DNA from: an uncultured Shinella sp.
Lineage (GTDB): Bacteria > Pseudomonadota > Alphaproteobacteria > Rhizobiales > Rhizobiaceae
DNA length: 29,464 bases
Assembly (NCBI RefSeq): GCF_946479415.1
Contig: NZ_CAMLFY010000050.1
Span: 1-29,464 of the forward strand
Direction: 5' to 3'
This document shows positions 22,967 to 29,464 of this stretch, one piece after another. Under the pieces are notes generated by a model. The model saw only the letters and a list, made by a program, of their open reading frames with translations. It had not been told where the DNA came from and made no database searches. Both the position numbers and the translations under genes were made by a program. Position 1 is the first letter of the stretch. Every line of letters begins with the position of its first letter.

Positions 22967-25141
22967 GTGGAAGACGAAAGCCAGAAGCCGCAAAAACCGC
23001 GCCGCCGCAAGCGGCACATCTTCCTGCGTCTGGATTCCTGGATCGATTCCACGGTCTGGAATGCCGGCTTCCGTGCAGCCGAAATCTGGGAGGAGATCAC
23101 CATCTTCTTCCGCCGCTTCCAGGTGAAGGGCTGGAAGAAGGCTGTCTTCGAAATCGCCGGCGAAGGCATGAATCTCGGCACCGCCGGCTTCGTTTTGCTT
23201 CTCGCGCTGGCCCTGCCCGCCTTCGAGGAAACCAAGGGCGACTGGCGCGCACAGAGCGATTTCGCCGTCACCTTTCTCGATCGCTACGGCAACGAGATCG
23301 GCCATCGCGGCATCATCCATGAGGATTCCGTGCCGATCGACGAGCTGCCCGATCATCTGATCAAGGCGGTGCTCGCCACGGAGGACCGCCGCTTCTTCAG
23401 CCATTTCGGCATCGATTTCCTCGGTCTTGCCCGCGCCATGAACGAAAACGCCCGTGCCGGCGGCGTCGTGCAGGGCGGCTCCACGCTCACCCAGCAGCTG
23501 GCGAAAAACCTCTTCCTCTCCAACGAGCGCACGCTGGAGCGCAAGGTCAAGGAAGCCTTCCTCGCGCTGTGGCTCGAGGCGAACCTCTCCAAGAAGGAGA
23601 TCCTGCGCCTCTATCTCGACCGCGCCTATATGGGCGGCGGCACCTTTGGCGCGGCGGCGGCGGCGCAGTTCTATTTCGGCAAGAACGTCACGGATGTAAA
23701 CCTCGCCGAATCCGCCATGCTGGCCGGCCTGTTCAAGGCCCCTGCCCGCTACGCCCCGCATGTCAACCTGCCCGCCGCCCGCGCCCGCGCCAACGAGGTG
23801 CTGACCAATCTCGTGCAGGGCGGGCTGATGACCGAAGGCCAGGTGATCGCCGCGCGGCGCAACCCCGCCAGCGTCATCGACCGCAACGAGAAGACCGCCC
23901 CCGATTTCTTCCTCGACTGGGCCTTCGACGAGGTCCAGCGCATCGCAAAACCCTTCGCCCAGCATTCCCTCGTCGTGCGCACCACCATCGACATGGGCCT
24001 GCAGGCCGCCGCCGAAGAGTCGGTCGAAAGCGGCCTGCGCCAGTATGGCGAGAGCTACCGCGTCAAGCAGGGTGCGCTTGTGATGATCGAGAACGGCGGC
24101 GCCGTGCGCGCCATGGTCGGCGGGCGCGATTATGGCGAGAGCCAGTTCAACCGCGCCACCCGCGCACTGCGCCAGCCGGGCTCGTCCTTCAAGGCCTATA
24201 CCTACGCCGCCGCGATGGAGTCAGGCATGACGCCCGAGACGACCATCGTCGATGCACCGATCAGCTGGGGCGGCTGGTCGCCGCAGAATTACGGCCGCAG
24301 CTTCGCCGGCCGCATGACGCTGATGACGGCGATGGCGAAATCGATCAACTCCGTGCCGGTGCGGCTCGCCAAGGAAAAACTCGGCACCAAGCGCATCGCG
24401 CAGATGGCCAAGGACATGGGCGTCGAGACGCCGATCCGCACCGACAAGACCATGCCGCTCGGCACGTCGGAAGTCACCGTGCTCGATCAGGCGACGGCTT
24501 ACGCCGTCTTCCCGGCGGGCGGCACCCAGTCGCGCCGCCACGGCATCAGCCAGATCCTCAATTACGACGGCGATATCCTCTACGATTTCGGCCGCGACGA
24601 ACCGCCGGCAAAACGCATCCTGTCGGAAGGCGCCGACAGCTCGATGAACCGCATCTTCGTGACCATCCCCGTCAGCGGCACCGCTCGGCGCGGCGCGCTC
24701 GACCGCGGCATCGTCTCGGGCGGCAAGACGGGCACGACCCAGGCCTATCGCGACGCCTGGTATGTCGGCTTCACCGGAAATTACACGGCCGCCGTATGGT
24801 TCGGCAACGACGACTATACCTCGACCAACAACATGACCGGCGGCTCGCTGCCTGCCATGACCTTCAAGCGCCTGATGGACTACGCCCATCAGGGCATCGA
24901 GCTGCGCCCTATTCCCGGTATCGAGAACCCGCTGCCGGACGGCACCAAGGCGACGGAGGTCGCGGCGACGACGACGGACGAAAACAATCCCCTGCCCGCG
25001 CTGGTGCGTCCCCGTTCGCTCTCCACCGATGTCACGAAACTCTTGAAGGATGTCGCCCGCCAATTGAACGAGGCCAAGCCCCTGAAGGCCGATGGCCGGG
25101 TGGCCGCGCTTGACGCGGCTCCGGTCAACCGGACAGAGTAA
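22967..25141 (+). CDS. Bifunctional class A penicillin-binding protein (PBP1-type)
   Basis: The protein of about 724 residues has a basic cytoplasmic start (KPRRRKRHIF) and one membrane segment (about 70-86). A GT51 transglycosylase domain follows with EDRRFFSHFGID (catalytic E near 139) and GGSTLTQQLAKNLFL. The transpeptidase domain has PGSSFKAY (SxxK, near 406), SINSV (SxN, near 459) and SGGKTGTT (KTG, near 587). It polymerises and cross-links peptidoglycan. GTG was preferred because AAGG lies 9 nt upstream; a TTG two codons earlier has only 3 nt spacing. The leader carries a hairpin gggcagg...cctgtccc (22928-22948). The tail after about residue 650 is low in complexity. Confidence 0.94.
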   Translation: MEDESQKPQKPRRRKRHIFLRLDSWIDSTVWNAGFRAAEIWEEITIFFRRFQVKGWKKAVFEIAGEGMNLGTAGFVLLLALALPAFEETKGDWRAQSDFAVTFLDRYGNEIGHRGIIHEDSVPIDELPDHLIKAVLATEDRRFFSHFGIDFLGLARAMNENARAGGVVQGGSTLTQQLAKNLFLSNERTLERKVKEAFLALWLEANLSKKEILRLYLDRAYMGGGTFGAAAAAQFYFGKNVTDVNLAESAMLAGLFKAPARYAPHVNLPAARARANEVLTNLVQGGLMTEGQVIAARRNPASVIDRNEKTAPDFFLDWAFDEVQRIAKPFAQHSLVVRTTIDMGLQAAAEESVESGLRQYGESYRVKQGALVMIENGGAVRAMVGGRDYGESQFNRATRALRQPGSSFKAYTYAAAMESGMTPETTIVDAPISWGGWSPQNYGRSFAGRMTLMTAMAKSINSVPVRLAKEKLGTKRIAQMAKDMGVETPIRTDKTMPLGTSEVTVLDQATAYAVFPAGGTQSRRHGISQILNYDGDILYDFGRDEPPAKRILSEGADSSMNRIFVTIPVSGTARRGALDRGIVSGGKTGTTQAYRDAWYVGFTGNYTAAVWFGNDDYTSTNNMTGGSLPAMTFKRLMDYAHQGIELRPIPGIENPLPDGTKATEVAATTTDENNPLPALVRPRSLSTDVTKLLKDVARQLNEAKPLKADGRVAALDAAPVNRTE

Positions 25142-25170
25142 CGAAACGCTGATTCCAACGGTCGATTGCC

Positions 25171-25764
25171 TTGTTCCGAACGCCCCTCGTCATCGCCACC
25201 GCGCTCGCCGTCGCCTTCGGGCTCGGCATCCTGAGCTCGATCTATGCGTTGCGGGCGACCGTCGGCTTCGGCGCCATCGCGCTCGGCCCGTGGACCGCCT
25301 TCCCGAGCGCCCAGACGATCGACGCCGATCCCTATGCCAAGGCGCACCGCGCGCGCGACGGCAAGCTTTTGCTCGGCGGCGCCGAGGGTCTCACCTTCAC
25401 CGCCGCCACCGACAGCGACAACCGCAGCCTTTCGGAAAACTGCCGCTACGAGATCAAGGGCATCACGCCGCCCGCCCGGCTCTGGACGCTGCACGCCGCC
25501 GACCGCAACGGCAATCCGCTCATCGGCACGCGCCCCGGCCTGCCGGATGGCGTGAACGCCTGGTCCGTGCTGCGCGATACCGACAGCAGTTTCGTCATCC
25601 GCATCGCCTCGACGGCGACATCCGGCAACTGGCTTGCCGTGCCCGAAGGGAGAGCGCCGTTCCTGCTCGTCATGACGCTGCTCGACACGCCGACCGCCGG
25701 CAGTTCCGGCGTCATCGACCTTGCCATGCCCGGCATTACCAGGCTGGACTGCACCGATGCGTAG
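25171..25764 (+). CDS. DUF1214 exported protein, TTG start
   Basis: The 197-residue protein begins with a signal-anchor (FRTPLVIATALAVAFGLGIL) followed by FGAIALGPWTAFPSAQTIDA and DPYAKAHRARDGKLLLGGAE, the usual start of rhizobial DUF1214 proteins. The DUF1214 core (YEIKGITPPARLWTLHAADR; SGNWLAVPEGRAPFLLVM) follows. TTG is used as start because it begins the conserved signal sequence; no ATG or GTG fits and the ribosome binding site is weak. It is 29 bp behind the penicillin-binding protein gene and overlaps the next gene by 8 bp. Confidence 0.85.
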   Translation: MFRTPLVIATALAVAFGLGILSSIYALRATVGFGAIALGPWTAFPSAQTIDADPYAKAHRARDGKLLLGGAEGLTFTAATDSDNRSLSENCRYEIKGITPPARLWTLHAADRNGNPLIGTRPGLPDGVNAWSVLRDTDSSFVIRIASTATSGNWLAVPEGRAPFLLVMTLLDTPTAGSSGVIDLAMPGITRLDCTDA

Positions 25765-26308
25765 CTTCCTCTATGCCATCGCCATCGGCCTTGTCGGCGC
25801 GGCCCTGCTGCACATCGTCATCATCCTCTCGCTGCCGAGTTTTACCGGCCGAGACGCCTATACGCGCGTCCAGACCTTCGGCGAAAACAACCGCTTCTTC
25901 CCGCTCGCCAGTGTCGGCGACACACTCGCGCCGCTCAACGACGACCCGGCGATGAAGACCGCCGTCTGCACCTTCTCCGTCGAAAACGGCCCGATCCGCC
26001 TCTTCGCCGATGGTGAGGTGCCCTTCTGGTCGCTCGCCGTCTACGACGATGCCTCCAACGAGGTGTTCAGCATGAACGACCGCACCTCCGTTTCCGGCGC
26101 GCTCGACACCCTGATCGCCACGCCCATCCAGCTCATCGGCATCCGCAAGGCCGTGCCGCCGGAACTGGAACAGTCGATCCTCGTCGAAATGCGGGGCAAC
26201 GAGGGCTACGCCGTCCTGCGCACCTTCGTTCCCACCGAAAGCCGCCAGCAGGCCGCCACCGCGTTTCTCGCGGATGCAAGCTGCGAGGCGTTCTCGCCCG
26301 CGCAATAG
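25757..26308 (+). CDS. DUF1254-family membrane-anchored protein
   Basis: The 183-residue protein starts MRSFLYAIAIGLVGAALLHI, a signal-anchor, followed by a DUF1254-type domain (RFFPLASVGDTLAPLNDDPA; PIRLFADGEVPFWSLAVYDD; EVFSMNDRTSVSG). The ATG overlaps the DUF1214 stop by 8 bp, so the pair is co-translated, the standard arrangement for these two families. The function is unknown; both would act at the outer face of the inner membrane. The 136 bp after it hold only weak short inverted repeats. Confidence 0.87.
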   Translation: MRSFLYAIAIGLVGAALLHIVIILSLPSFTGRDAYTRVQTFGENNRFFPLASVGDTLAPLNDDPAMKTAVCTFSVENGPIRLFADGEVPFWSLAVYDDASNEVFSMNDRTSVSGALDTLIATPIQLIGIRKAVPPELEQSILVEMRGNEGYAVLRTFVPTESRQQAATAFLADASCEAFSPAQ

Positions 26309-26444
26309 CCAGCGTAAGTGGGAATGGGTGCTCTCAGGAGCGATAGGTCGCTGGCGCACATCGTGTAGCCAGCGGGGATGCCGCCGTTCGGCCGCGCATG
26401 TCTTCACGTTCAAATCGCGACATCGCCGCGATCGATAGCGTAAA

Positions 26445-26633
26445 TCAGGGCCGGCGGGCGGTTTCCTGGGCGCTCGTCTTCGCCGCCTTGCCGCGGGCTG
26501 CGACCATGGCGGGGGTCAGGCGCTCGTAGCGCACACCCGTGAAGAGAAGAACCTGGGCCGGAGCCGCATGCGGAACGGGAGCGCGCCTTTGGGTTCGCGC
26601 GAGCCATTCTTTCAATCTTACTACGTCTGCCAT
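26445..26633 (-). CDS. 62-residue conserved-looking hypothetical protein
   Basis: The product starts MADVVRLKEWLARTQRRAPV and continues with LLFTGVRYERLTPAMVAARG, then a basic end (KAAKTSAQETARRP). The start is strongly supported by GGAGG 5 nt upstream. There is no signal peptide or membrane segment. The ends look disordered and basic. I do not recognise a family with a known role. It stands alone between the DUF1254 gene and the long intergenic region. Confidence 0.65.
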   Translation of the reverse strand: MADVVRLKEWLARTQRRAPVPHAAPAQVLLFTGVRYERLTPAMVAARGKAAKTSAQETARRP

Positions 26634-26955
26634 TCTCGCCTCCAAAAGAAGAATCGAGACGGATGAATCACTCCTACAAATCTCACCCTGCCCTTTTCGG
26701 GCCGGTGCATCCGGTCCGTCACCCGGTTGCGACACACATGTCATCCCAGTCGCATACGGGTGGAAAACGGCAAAACGGGTCCAGAAGTTTCCCATTCACG
26801 GGAATGTGTCTGGTGACCGTCCGGTATCCGGAACATCGCACCTTTCCCATTCGGACCGGCAGCCGCTTCGGCGACCGCCGTTCCATGCTCGAATCATATC
26901 ACGTCTGTTGGAATAGACGAGACGATCCGTACCCCTAAAACTAGCGACCAATGGG

Positions 26956-26970
26956 TTAACATGTTGTTAA
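26956..26970. promoter_or_regulatory. CtrA-type box TTAA-N7-TTAA
   Basis: TTAA at 26956-26959 and TTAA at 26967-26970 are separated by exactly 7 bp (CATGTTG). This is the full consensus of the alphaproteobacterial cell-cycle regulator CtrA. It lies 136 bp upstream of the RTX-like gene and about 320 bp from the 62-residue gene. Confidence 0.6.
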
Positions 26971-27066
26971 TCCTAGCCTGGTCGGCCGGTTTGCGCTGTT
27001 CCCCATGGTACAGGCTAAGGCCTGCCATCGCAAAAACCGTCGTTAACGCCCGCACAAGCACTGGTG

Positions 27067-27093
27067 GCGTAAAATGCGCCTGTTGTTTTACGC
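27067..27093. promoter_or_regulatory. Inverted repeat touching the ribosome binding site of the RTX-like gene
   Basis: GCGTAAAA (27067-27074) and TTTTACGC (27086-27093) form a perfect 8-bp inverted repeat with an 11-bp centre, directly followed by the AAGGA ribosome binding site. It may be a repressor operator or a 5' hairpin affecting translation. Confidence 0.6.
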
Positions 27094-27105
27094 AAGGATT
27101 TGGCC

Positions 27106-27921
27106 ATGAGCTTTTGGGGCAAGACCATCGACACCCGATATGACTTCCGGGCGTTCGACCCGAAGCACATCTGGGATTGGGGTCTTGTGACCGTCGGCAA
27201 GGGCACAGAGATCGGTTTCGGCGACACCAACGGCATCTATTCCATCGACCTTGCCGACAAGGAGATCGCCGTCCGCTTCCAGGATATCGGCGTCTTCTCG
27301 AATTCTTCGCGCAACGGCCCGGCCTTCGTCGATTATAACGACACGCTGAACCGCATGATCGGCTTCAGCCTGCAGACCAATATGAAGGGCCTCACGGCCA
27401 GCGACATCACCGTCTACGACAACGAATTGCGGATCGACTGGCGCGGCACATCCTTCAACACCGATACCTATGTGCTCATCAAGGTGAAGTTCCAGTACGA
27501 TCCCATCAACGGCACGAACGGGGATGACAGCAATCTCAAGGGCACGAAATACGACGATTTCTTCTTCGGCAAGCGCGGCGCCGATACGATGACCGGCGGC
27601 ACGGGCGCCGACCATTTCATCTTTTCGACCGGCGACACGGGTGGCACGAAGGCCACGGCCGACCTCATCAAGGACTTCAAGCCCGCCGAATTCGACATCA
27701 TCGATCTCAGCCGCTACGACGCAAATTCCACCTTTGTCGGCGTACAGGATTTCAAGTTCATCGGAACCAAGAAATTCTCCAAGGTCGTCGGCGAGCTGCG
27801 CTACGAGAAGGTCGGAACAGAGACCCACATCACCGGCGATACGAACGGTGACGGCAAGGTCGATATCATGATCCGCCTCACGGGCAAGATCGATCTGACG
27901 GCCGACCACTTCATCTTCTAA
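27106..27921 (+). CDS. RTX-like calcium-binding protein
   Basis: The 271-residue protein has an N-terminal region of unknown type (SFWGKTIDTRYDFRAFDPKH; then WDWGLVTVGKGTEIGFGD). A short block of RTX nonapeptide-like repeats follows at about 136-170 (NGTNGDDSNLKGTKYDDFF, then GKRGADTMTGGTGADHFIF). A serralysin-C-like segment (DLIKDFKPAEFDIIDLSRYD) and a Ca-loop-like DTNGDGKVD (245-253) come next. It ends in LTADHFIF, the hydrophobic end typical of type I-secreted RTX proteins. There is no signal peptide. AAGGA lies 7 nt before the ATG. Secretion by a type I system is inferred; no transporter gene is in the window. Confidence 0.85.
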   Translation: MSFWGKTIDTRYDFRAFDPKHIWDWGLVTVGKGTEIGFGDTNGIYSIDLADKEIAVRFQDIGVFSNSSRNGPAFVDYNDTLNRMIGFSLQTNMKGLTASDITVYDNELRIDWRGTSFNTDTYVLIKVKFQYDPINGTNGDDSNLKGTKYDDFFFGKRGADTMTGGTGADHFIFSTGDTGGTKATADLIKDFKPAEFDIIDLSRYDANSTFVGVQDFKFIGTKKFSKVVGELRYEKVGTETHITGDTNGDGKVDIMIRLTGKIDLTADHFIF

Positions 27922-28094
27922 TGGCACAAGCGGCGCGCACCTTTACCGGCTGTTAATCATACCGCCGTTAGGATTGTGTTTACGGTCGCCCCGCGCGACA
28001 GGCGTTAAGATCAGAGAAAACCGTTTGATCCCGGAGAGATAGCGAGAAGCGTCGCTCCGCCGGCGGTTTTGACGGTCTCGCCAAGGACAGATGG

Positions 28095-28115
28095 AAGCGG
28101 CAAGGGGTGCCGCTT
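28095..28115 (+). promoter_or_regulatory. Hairpin in the leader of the DUF2336 gene
   Basis: AAGCGGCA and TGCCGCTT form a perfect 8-bp stem with a 5-nt loop, about 8 bp before the AGGG ribosome binding site of the chosen GTG start. The rest of the 27922-28132 gap shows no gene and no clear promoter. Confidence 0.5.
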
Positions 28116-28132
28116 CGGGGATAGGGTGTTTC

Positions 28133-29110
28133 GTGGCGGACAGGTTTCGCGAACTGGAGAGACCGCAGGCAGGGCGGCCGAAGGACATCGTCTTGATGGC
28201 CACGGTTTCCAGCTTCGAGAGCCTGCGCTTTCCGTCCAGGCCGGACCTGCGCCAGTTCGGCGAACTCTTCGAGCCGCTCTACGCCGCCTCCACCGAGGAA
28301 GCCCGCCGTCAGGCCGTCGCCGCGCTTTCGCGCTGCCCGCAGATCCCCGATGAGACCGCCCTCTTCATCGCCGCCCAGCCGATCGGCATCGCCGCCATCT
28401 TCCTGATGGGCTCCAAGGCGATCCCCGATGCCACGCTGATGCGCATCCTGCGCACGGCAGGCCCCGAGCATGCCCGCGCCATCGGCAAGCGCGACGATCT
28501 CTCCCCCGCCGTCATCGAAGCCCTCGTCGGCAGCCACCAGGACCATGCCAGCCGCCGCACCGGCGAAGACCGCACGGCGGCCCTTGCCGAGGCAGCCCGG
28601 CTCGAACGGGAAGAGGATATGCGCGCGGAACTGCGCGCGCTGGTGCGCGCCGCAACACCCGCCACCGAGGCAACGGTGCGGCTGGAGCCGGCGACGGGAA
28701 TTCATCAGGCGCTGTTCGTGCGGTTTGCGCGCGAAGGCGAGATCGGCATGATCGCCGTCACGCTGGCCGATGCACTCGCCTCCAGCCAGTGGCTGTCGGA
28801 ACGCATTCTTCTCGACGTCTCCGGCCGGCAACTGGCCGAGACCTTCACGGCGCTTGCCATGCCGACGGAAGACAGCCTGTTCGTGCTGGGAAAAATCTAT
28901 CCGCATCTGGCCGAAGGTGGCGCCGAAGCGCTGATCGCGTCGCTAGACCCGGCCCAATCGACCCTCAGGGTCGAAAGCTGGCAACGGGCGGACAGCTACA
29001 CGAACGGCGATGGCTTGCCGAAGGCGGCCAACAGTGAAAGCGCGGATGCGGACGGGCAGGATCACCACGACAGGTCCTCCAGGGACGGGCGGCATCGCGC
29101 CGCCGGCTGA
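28133..29110 (+). CDS. DUF2336 family protein
   Basis: The protein of about 325 residues is mostly helical, with HEAT-like segments: FGELFEPLYAASTEEARRQA, LSRCPQIPDETALFIAAQPI, and GKRDDLSPAVIEALVGSHQD. The last of these is the GxRxDLPxxVxxxL-like repeat of DUF2336 proteins, which are common in alphaproteobacteria and of unknown role. GTG (VADRFRELERPQ) was preferred because AGGG lies 6-7 nt upstream. An ATG 42 bp earlier has a ribosome binding site only 3 nt away and would place a hairpin in the coding region. The C-terminal 35 residues are polar and low in complexity (DADGQDHHDRSSRDGR). Confidence 0.83.
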   Translation: MADRFRELERPQAGRPKDIVLMATVSSFESLRFPSRPDLRQFGELFEPLYAASTEEARRQAVAALSRCPQIPDETALFIAAQPIGIAAIFLMGSKAIPDATLMRILRTAGPEHARAIGKRDDLSPAVIEALVGSHQDHASRRTGEDRTAALAEAARLEREEDMRAELRALVRAATPATEATVRLEPATGIHQALFVRFAREGEIGMIAVTLADALASSQWLSERILLDVSGRQLAETFTALAMPTEDSLFVLGKIYPHLAEGGAEALIASLDPAQSTLRVESWQRADSYTNGDGLPKAANSESADADGQDHHDRSSRDGRHRAAG

Positions 29111-29123
29111 TCGGCTTTCTCAA

Positions 29124-29142
29124 GGTTCCGCCGGGCGGAACC
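29124..29142. terminator. Hairpin 14 bp after the DUF2336 stop
   Basis: ggttccg-ccggg-cggaacc is a perfect inverted repeat just downstream of the DUF2336 stop. No T-run follows on the plus strand, so it is a 3'-end hairpin rather than a textbook intrinsic terminator. Confidence 0.45.
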
Positions 29143-29163
29143 AATCGATGTCGGAAACGGTTT

Positions 29164-29295
29164 TCAGAAGACCGGGCGCTTGGCCGGTGCGCGAAGTGCG
29201 GCACCTTCGTTGCGCTCGGCGGAGAGCGCGGCCAGCATGGTCACGACGAACATTCCCGAAATCAGCAGTGCAAGGGCGGGCAGCACGATAAACAT
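29164..29295 (-). CDS. 43-residue single-span membrane protein
   Basis: The frame reads MFIVLPALALLISGMFVVTM followed by LAALSAERNEGAALRAPAKR and PVF, that is, one hydrophobic helix and a basic C-terminal tail. GGAG lies 8 nt before the ATG. The hydrophobic-then-basic layout and good ribosome binding site make it more than a chance frame. I cannot name a family. It lies between the convergent DUF2336 gene and the RTX-like gene on its own strand. Confidence 0.55.
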   Translation of the reverse strand: MFIVLPALALLISGMFVVTMLAALSAERNEGAALRAPAKRPVF

Positions 29296-29363
29296 GGGTG
29301 TTTCTCCAGGGGTTCACAGGCCGTTGCCTGTGCCTCCCTTTTCCCATGTGCCTGCTTTCGCCG

Positions 29364-29381
29364 CTGTTCCCGCCGGAACAG
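29364..29381 (-). terminator. Hairpin after the partial RTX-like gene
   Basis: CTGTTCC-CGCC-GGAACAG is a perfect 7-bp stem, extendable with one bulge (ccgc/gcgg side), 4 bp beyond the stop of the leftward partial gene. There is no T-run. It is probably a transcript 3'-end structure. Confidence 0.45.
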
Positions 29382-29385
29382 GCGG

Positions 29386-29464
29386 TCAGAACAGGAAGTC
29401 GCCCTTCGAGAGATCCGAGAGATCGACATGCTTCAGCGTCAGCACATCCGTGCCGGCCTTGATC
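29386..29464 (-). CDS. C-terminal end of a second RTX-like protein, cut by the window edge
   Basis: The last 25 residues are visible, including TDVLTLKHVDLSDLSKGDFL and a final F before TGA. An end of the form D-x-L-x-L-x-x-V-D-x-x-D-L-x-x-x-D-F-L-F is typical of hemolysin-type calcium-binding proteins and resembles the LTADHFIF end of the RTX-like gene 1.5 kb to the left. The start and domains lie outside the window, so the family is inferred from the end alone. Confidence 0.5.
   Translation of the reverse strand, partial: IKAGTDVLTLKHVDLSDLSKGDFLF

Larger units (their letters stand above)
26634..27105. other. 472-bp intergenic region between divergent genes
   Basis: No gene is seen here. 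It must hold the control regions of the 62-residue gene (leftward) and the RTX-like gene (rightward). Visible elements are a ttccc-N6-gggaa inverted repeat (26789-26804), a CtrA-type box (26956-26970) and an inverted repeat next to the RTX ribosome binding site (27067-27093). Base composition is less GC-rich than in the neighbours. Confidence 0.7.

Noticed and set aside
22958..23965. Minus-strand open frame (335 codons) opposite the penicillin-binding protein
   Set aside because: It mirrors codons of a well-conserved real gene and shows no family features.

Overview
The window looks like chromosomal DNA of a GC-rich alphaproteobacterium of the order Hyphomicrobiales, most likely Rhizobiaceae (Rhizobium, Agrobacterium, Ensifer or Shinella type). 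The grounds are the cytochrome c maturation genes in cycHJK order, a FeuN/FeuP/FeuQ-type signalling module, a rhizobial-type gene transfer agent (GTA) cluster, RIME-like palindromic repeats whose translation includes the peptide PLPNPSPQGGG, and a CtrA-type TTAA-N7-TTAA site. The genus was not resolved.

Left flank (1-5593, all minus strand): a cut-off ccmF, then ccmE and ccmI joined by 4-bp overlaps; a small surface-antigen-like lipoprotein; the sensor kinase/response regulator pair feuQ/feuP; and upstream of feuP a small secreted protein that fits the FeuP-FeuQ modulator FeuN.

Centre (5687-21726, all minus strand): an apparently complete GTA structural cluster in the order known from the Rhodobacter capsulatus GTA. 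It runs from small terminase candidate, large terminase, GH19-type endolysin, portal, DUF6107 protein, prohead protease and capsid through gp6-gp7-gp8-gp9-gp10-gp10.1-gp11-gp12-gp13-gp14-gp15 to a small holin-like membrane protein. I see no integrase, replication or phage repressor gene and no tRNA/att structure, which fits a vertically kept GTA rather than an integrated phage. A sigma70-like promoter at 21879-21907 faces the cluster, and an intrinsic-terminator-like hairpin sits between it and the first gene. Four palindromic elements (about 136-163 bp) interrupt the cluster and I saw none in the flanks. One lies in frame inside the NlpC/P60 peptidase gene, one in frame inside the terminase reading frame, one supplies the stop of the endolysin gene, and one lies between capsid and gp6. 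A 379-bp non-coding gap between portal and DUF6107 holds strong hairpins and seven GANTC (CcrM methylation) sites within 118 bp.

Right flank (21969-29464): an MmcQ/YjbR-like gene convergent with a UPF0260/YcgN cysteine-cluster gene; a bifunctional class A penicillin-binding protein followed by an overlapping DUF1214/DUF1254 pair; a 62-aa unknown protein; an RTX-like calcium-binding protein behind a CtrA box and an inverted repeat; a DUF2336 protein; a 43-aa single-span membrane protein; and the C-terminal end of a second RTX-like protein leaving the window.

The most unusual signals are the GANTC/hairpin cluster inside the GTA, the repeat elements that have become part of GTA coding sequences, and the terminator-bearing leader of the GTA transcript. 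All functional statements about these are inference from sequence.
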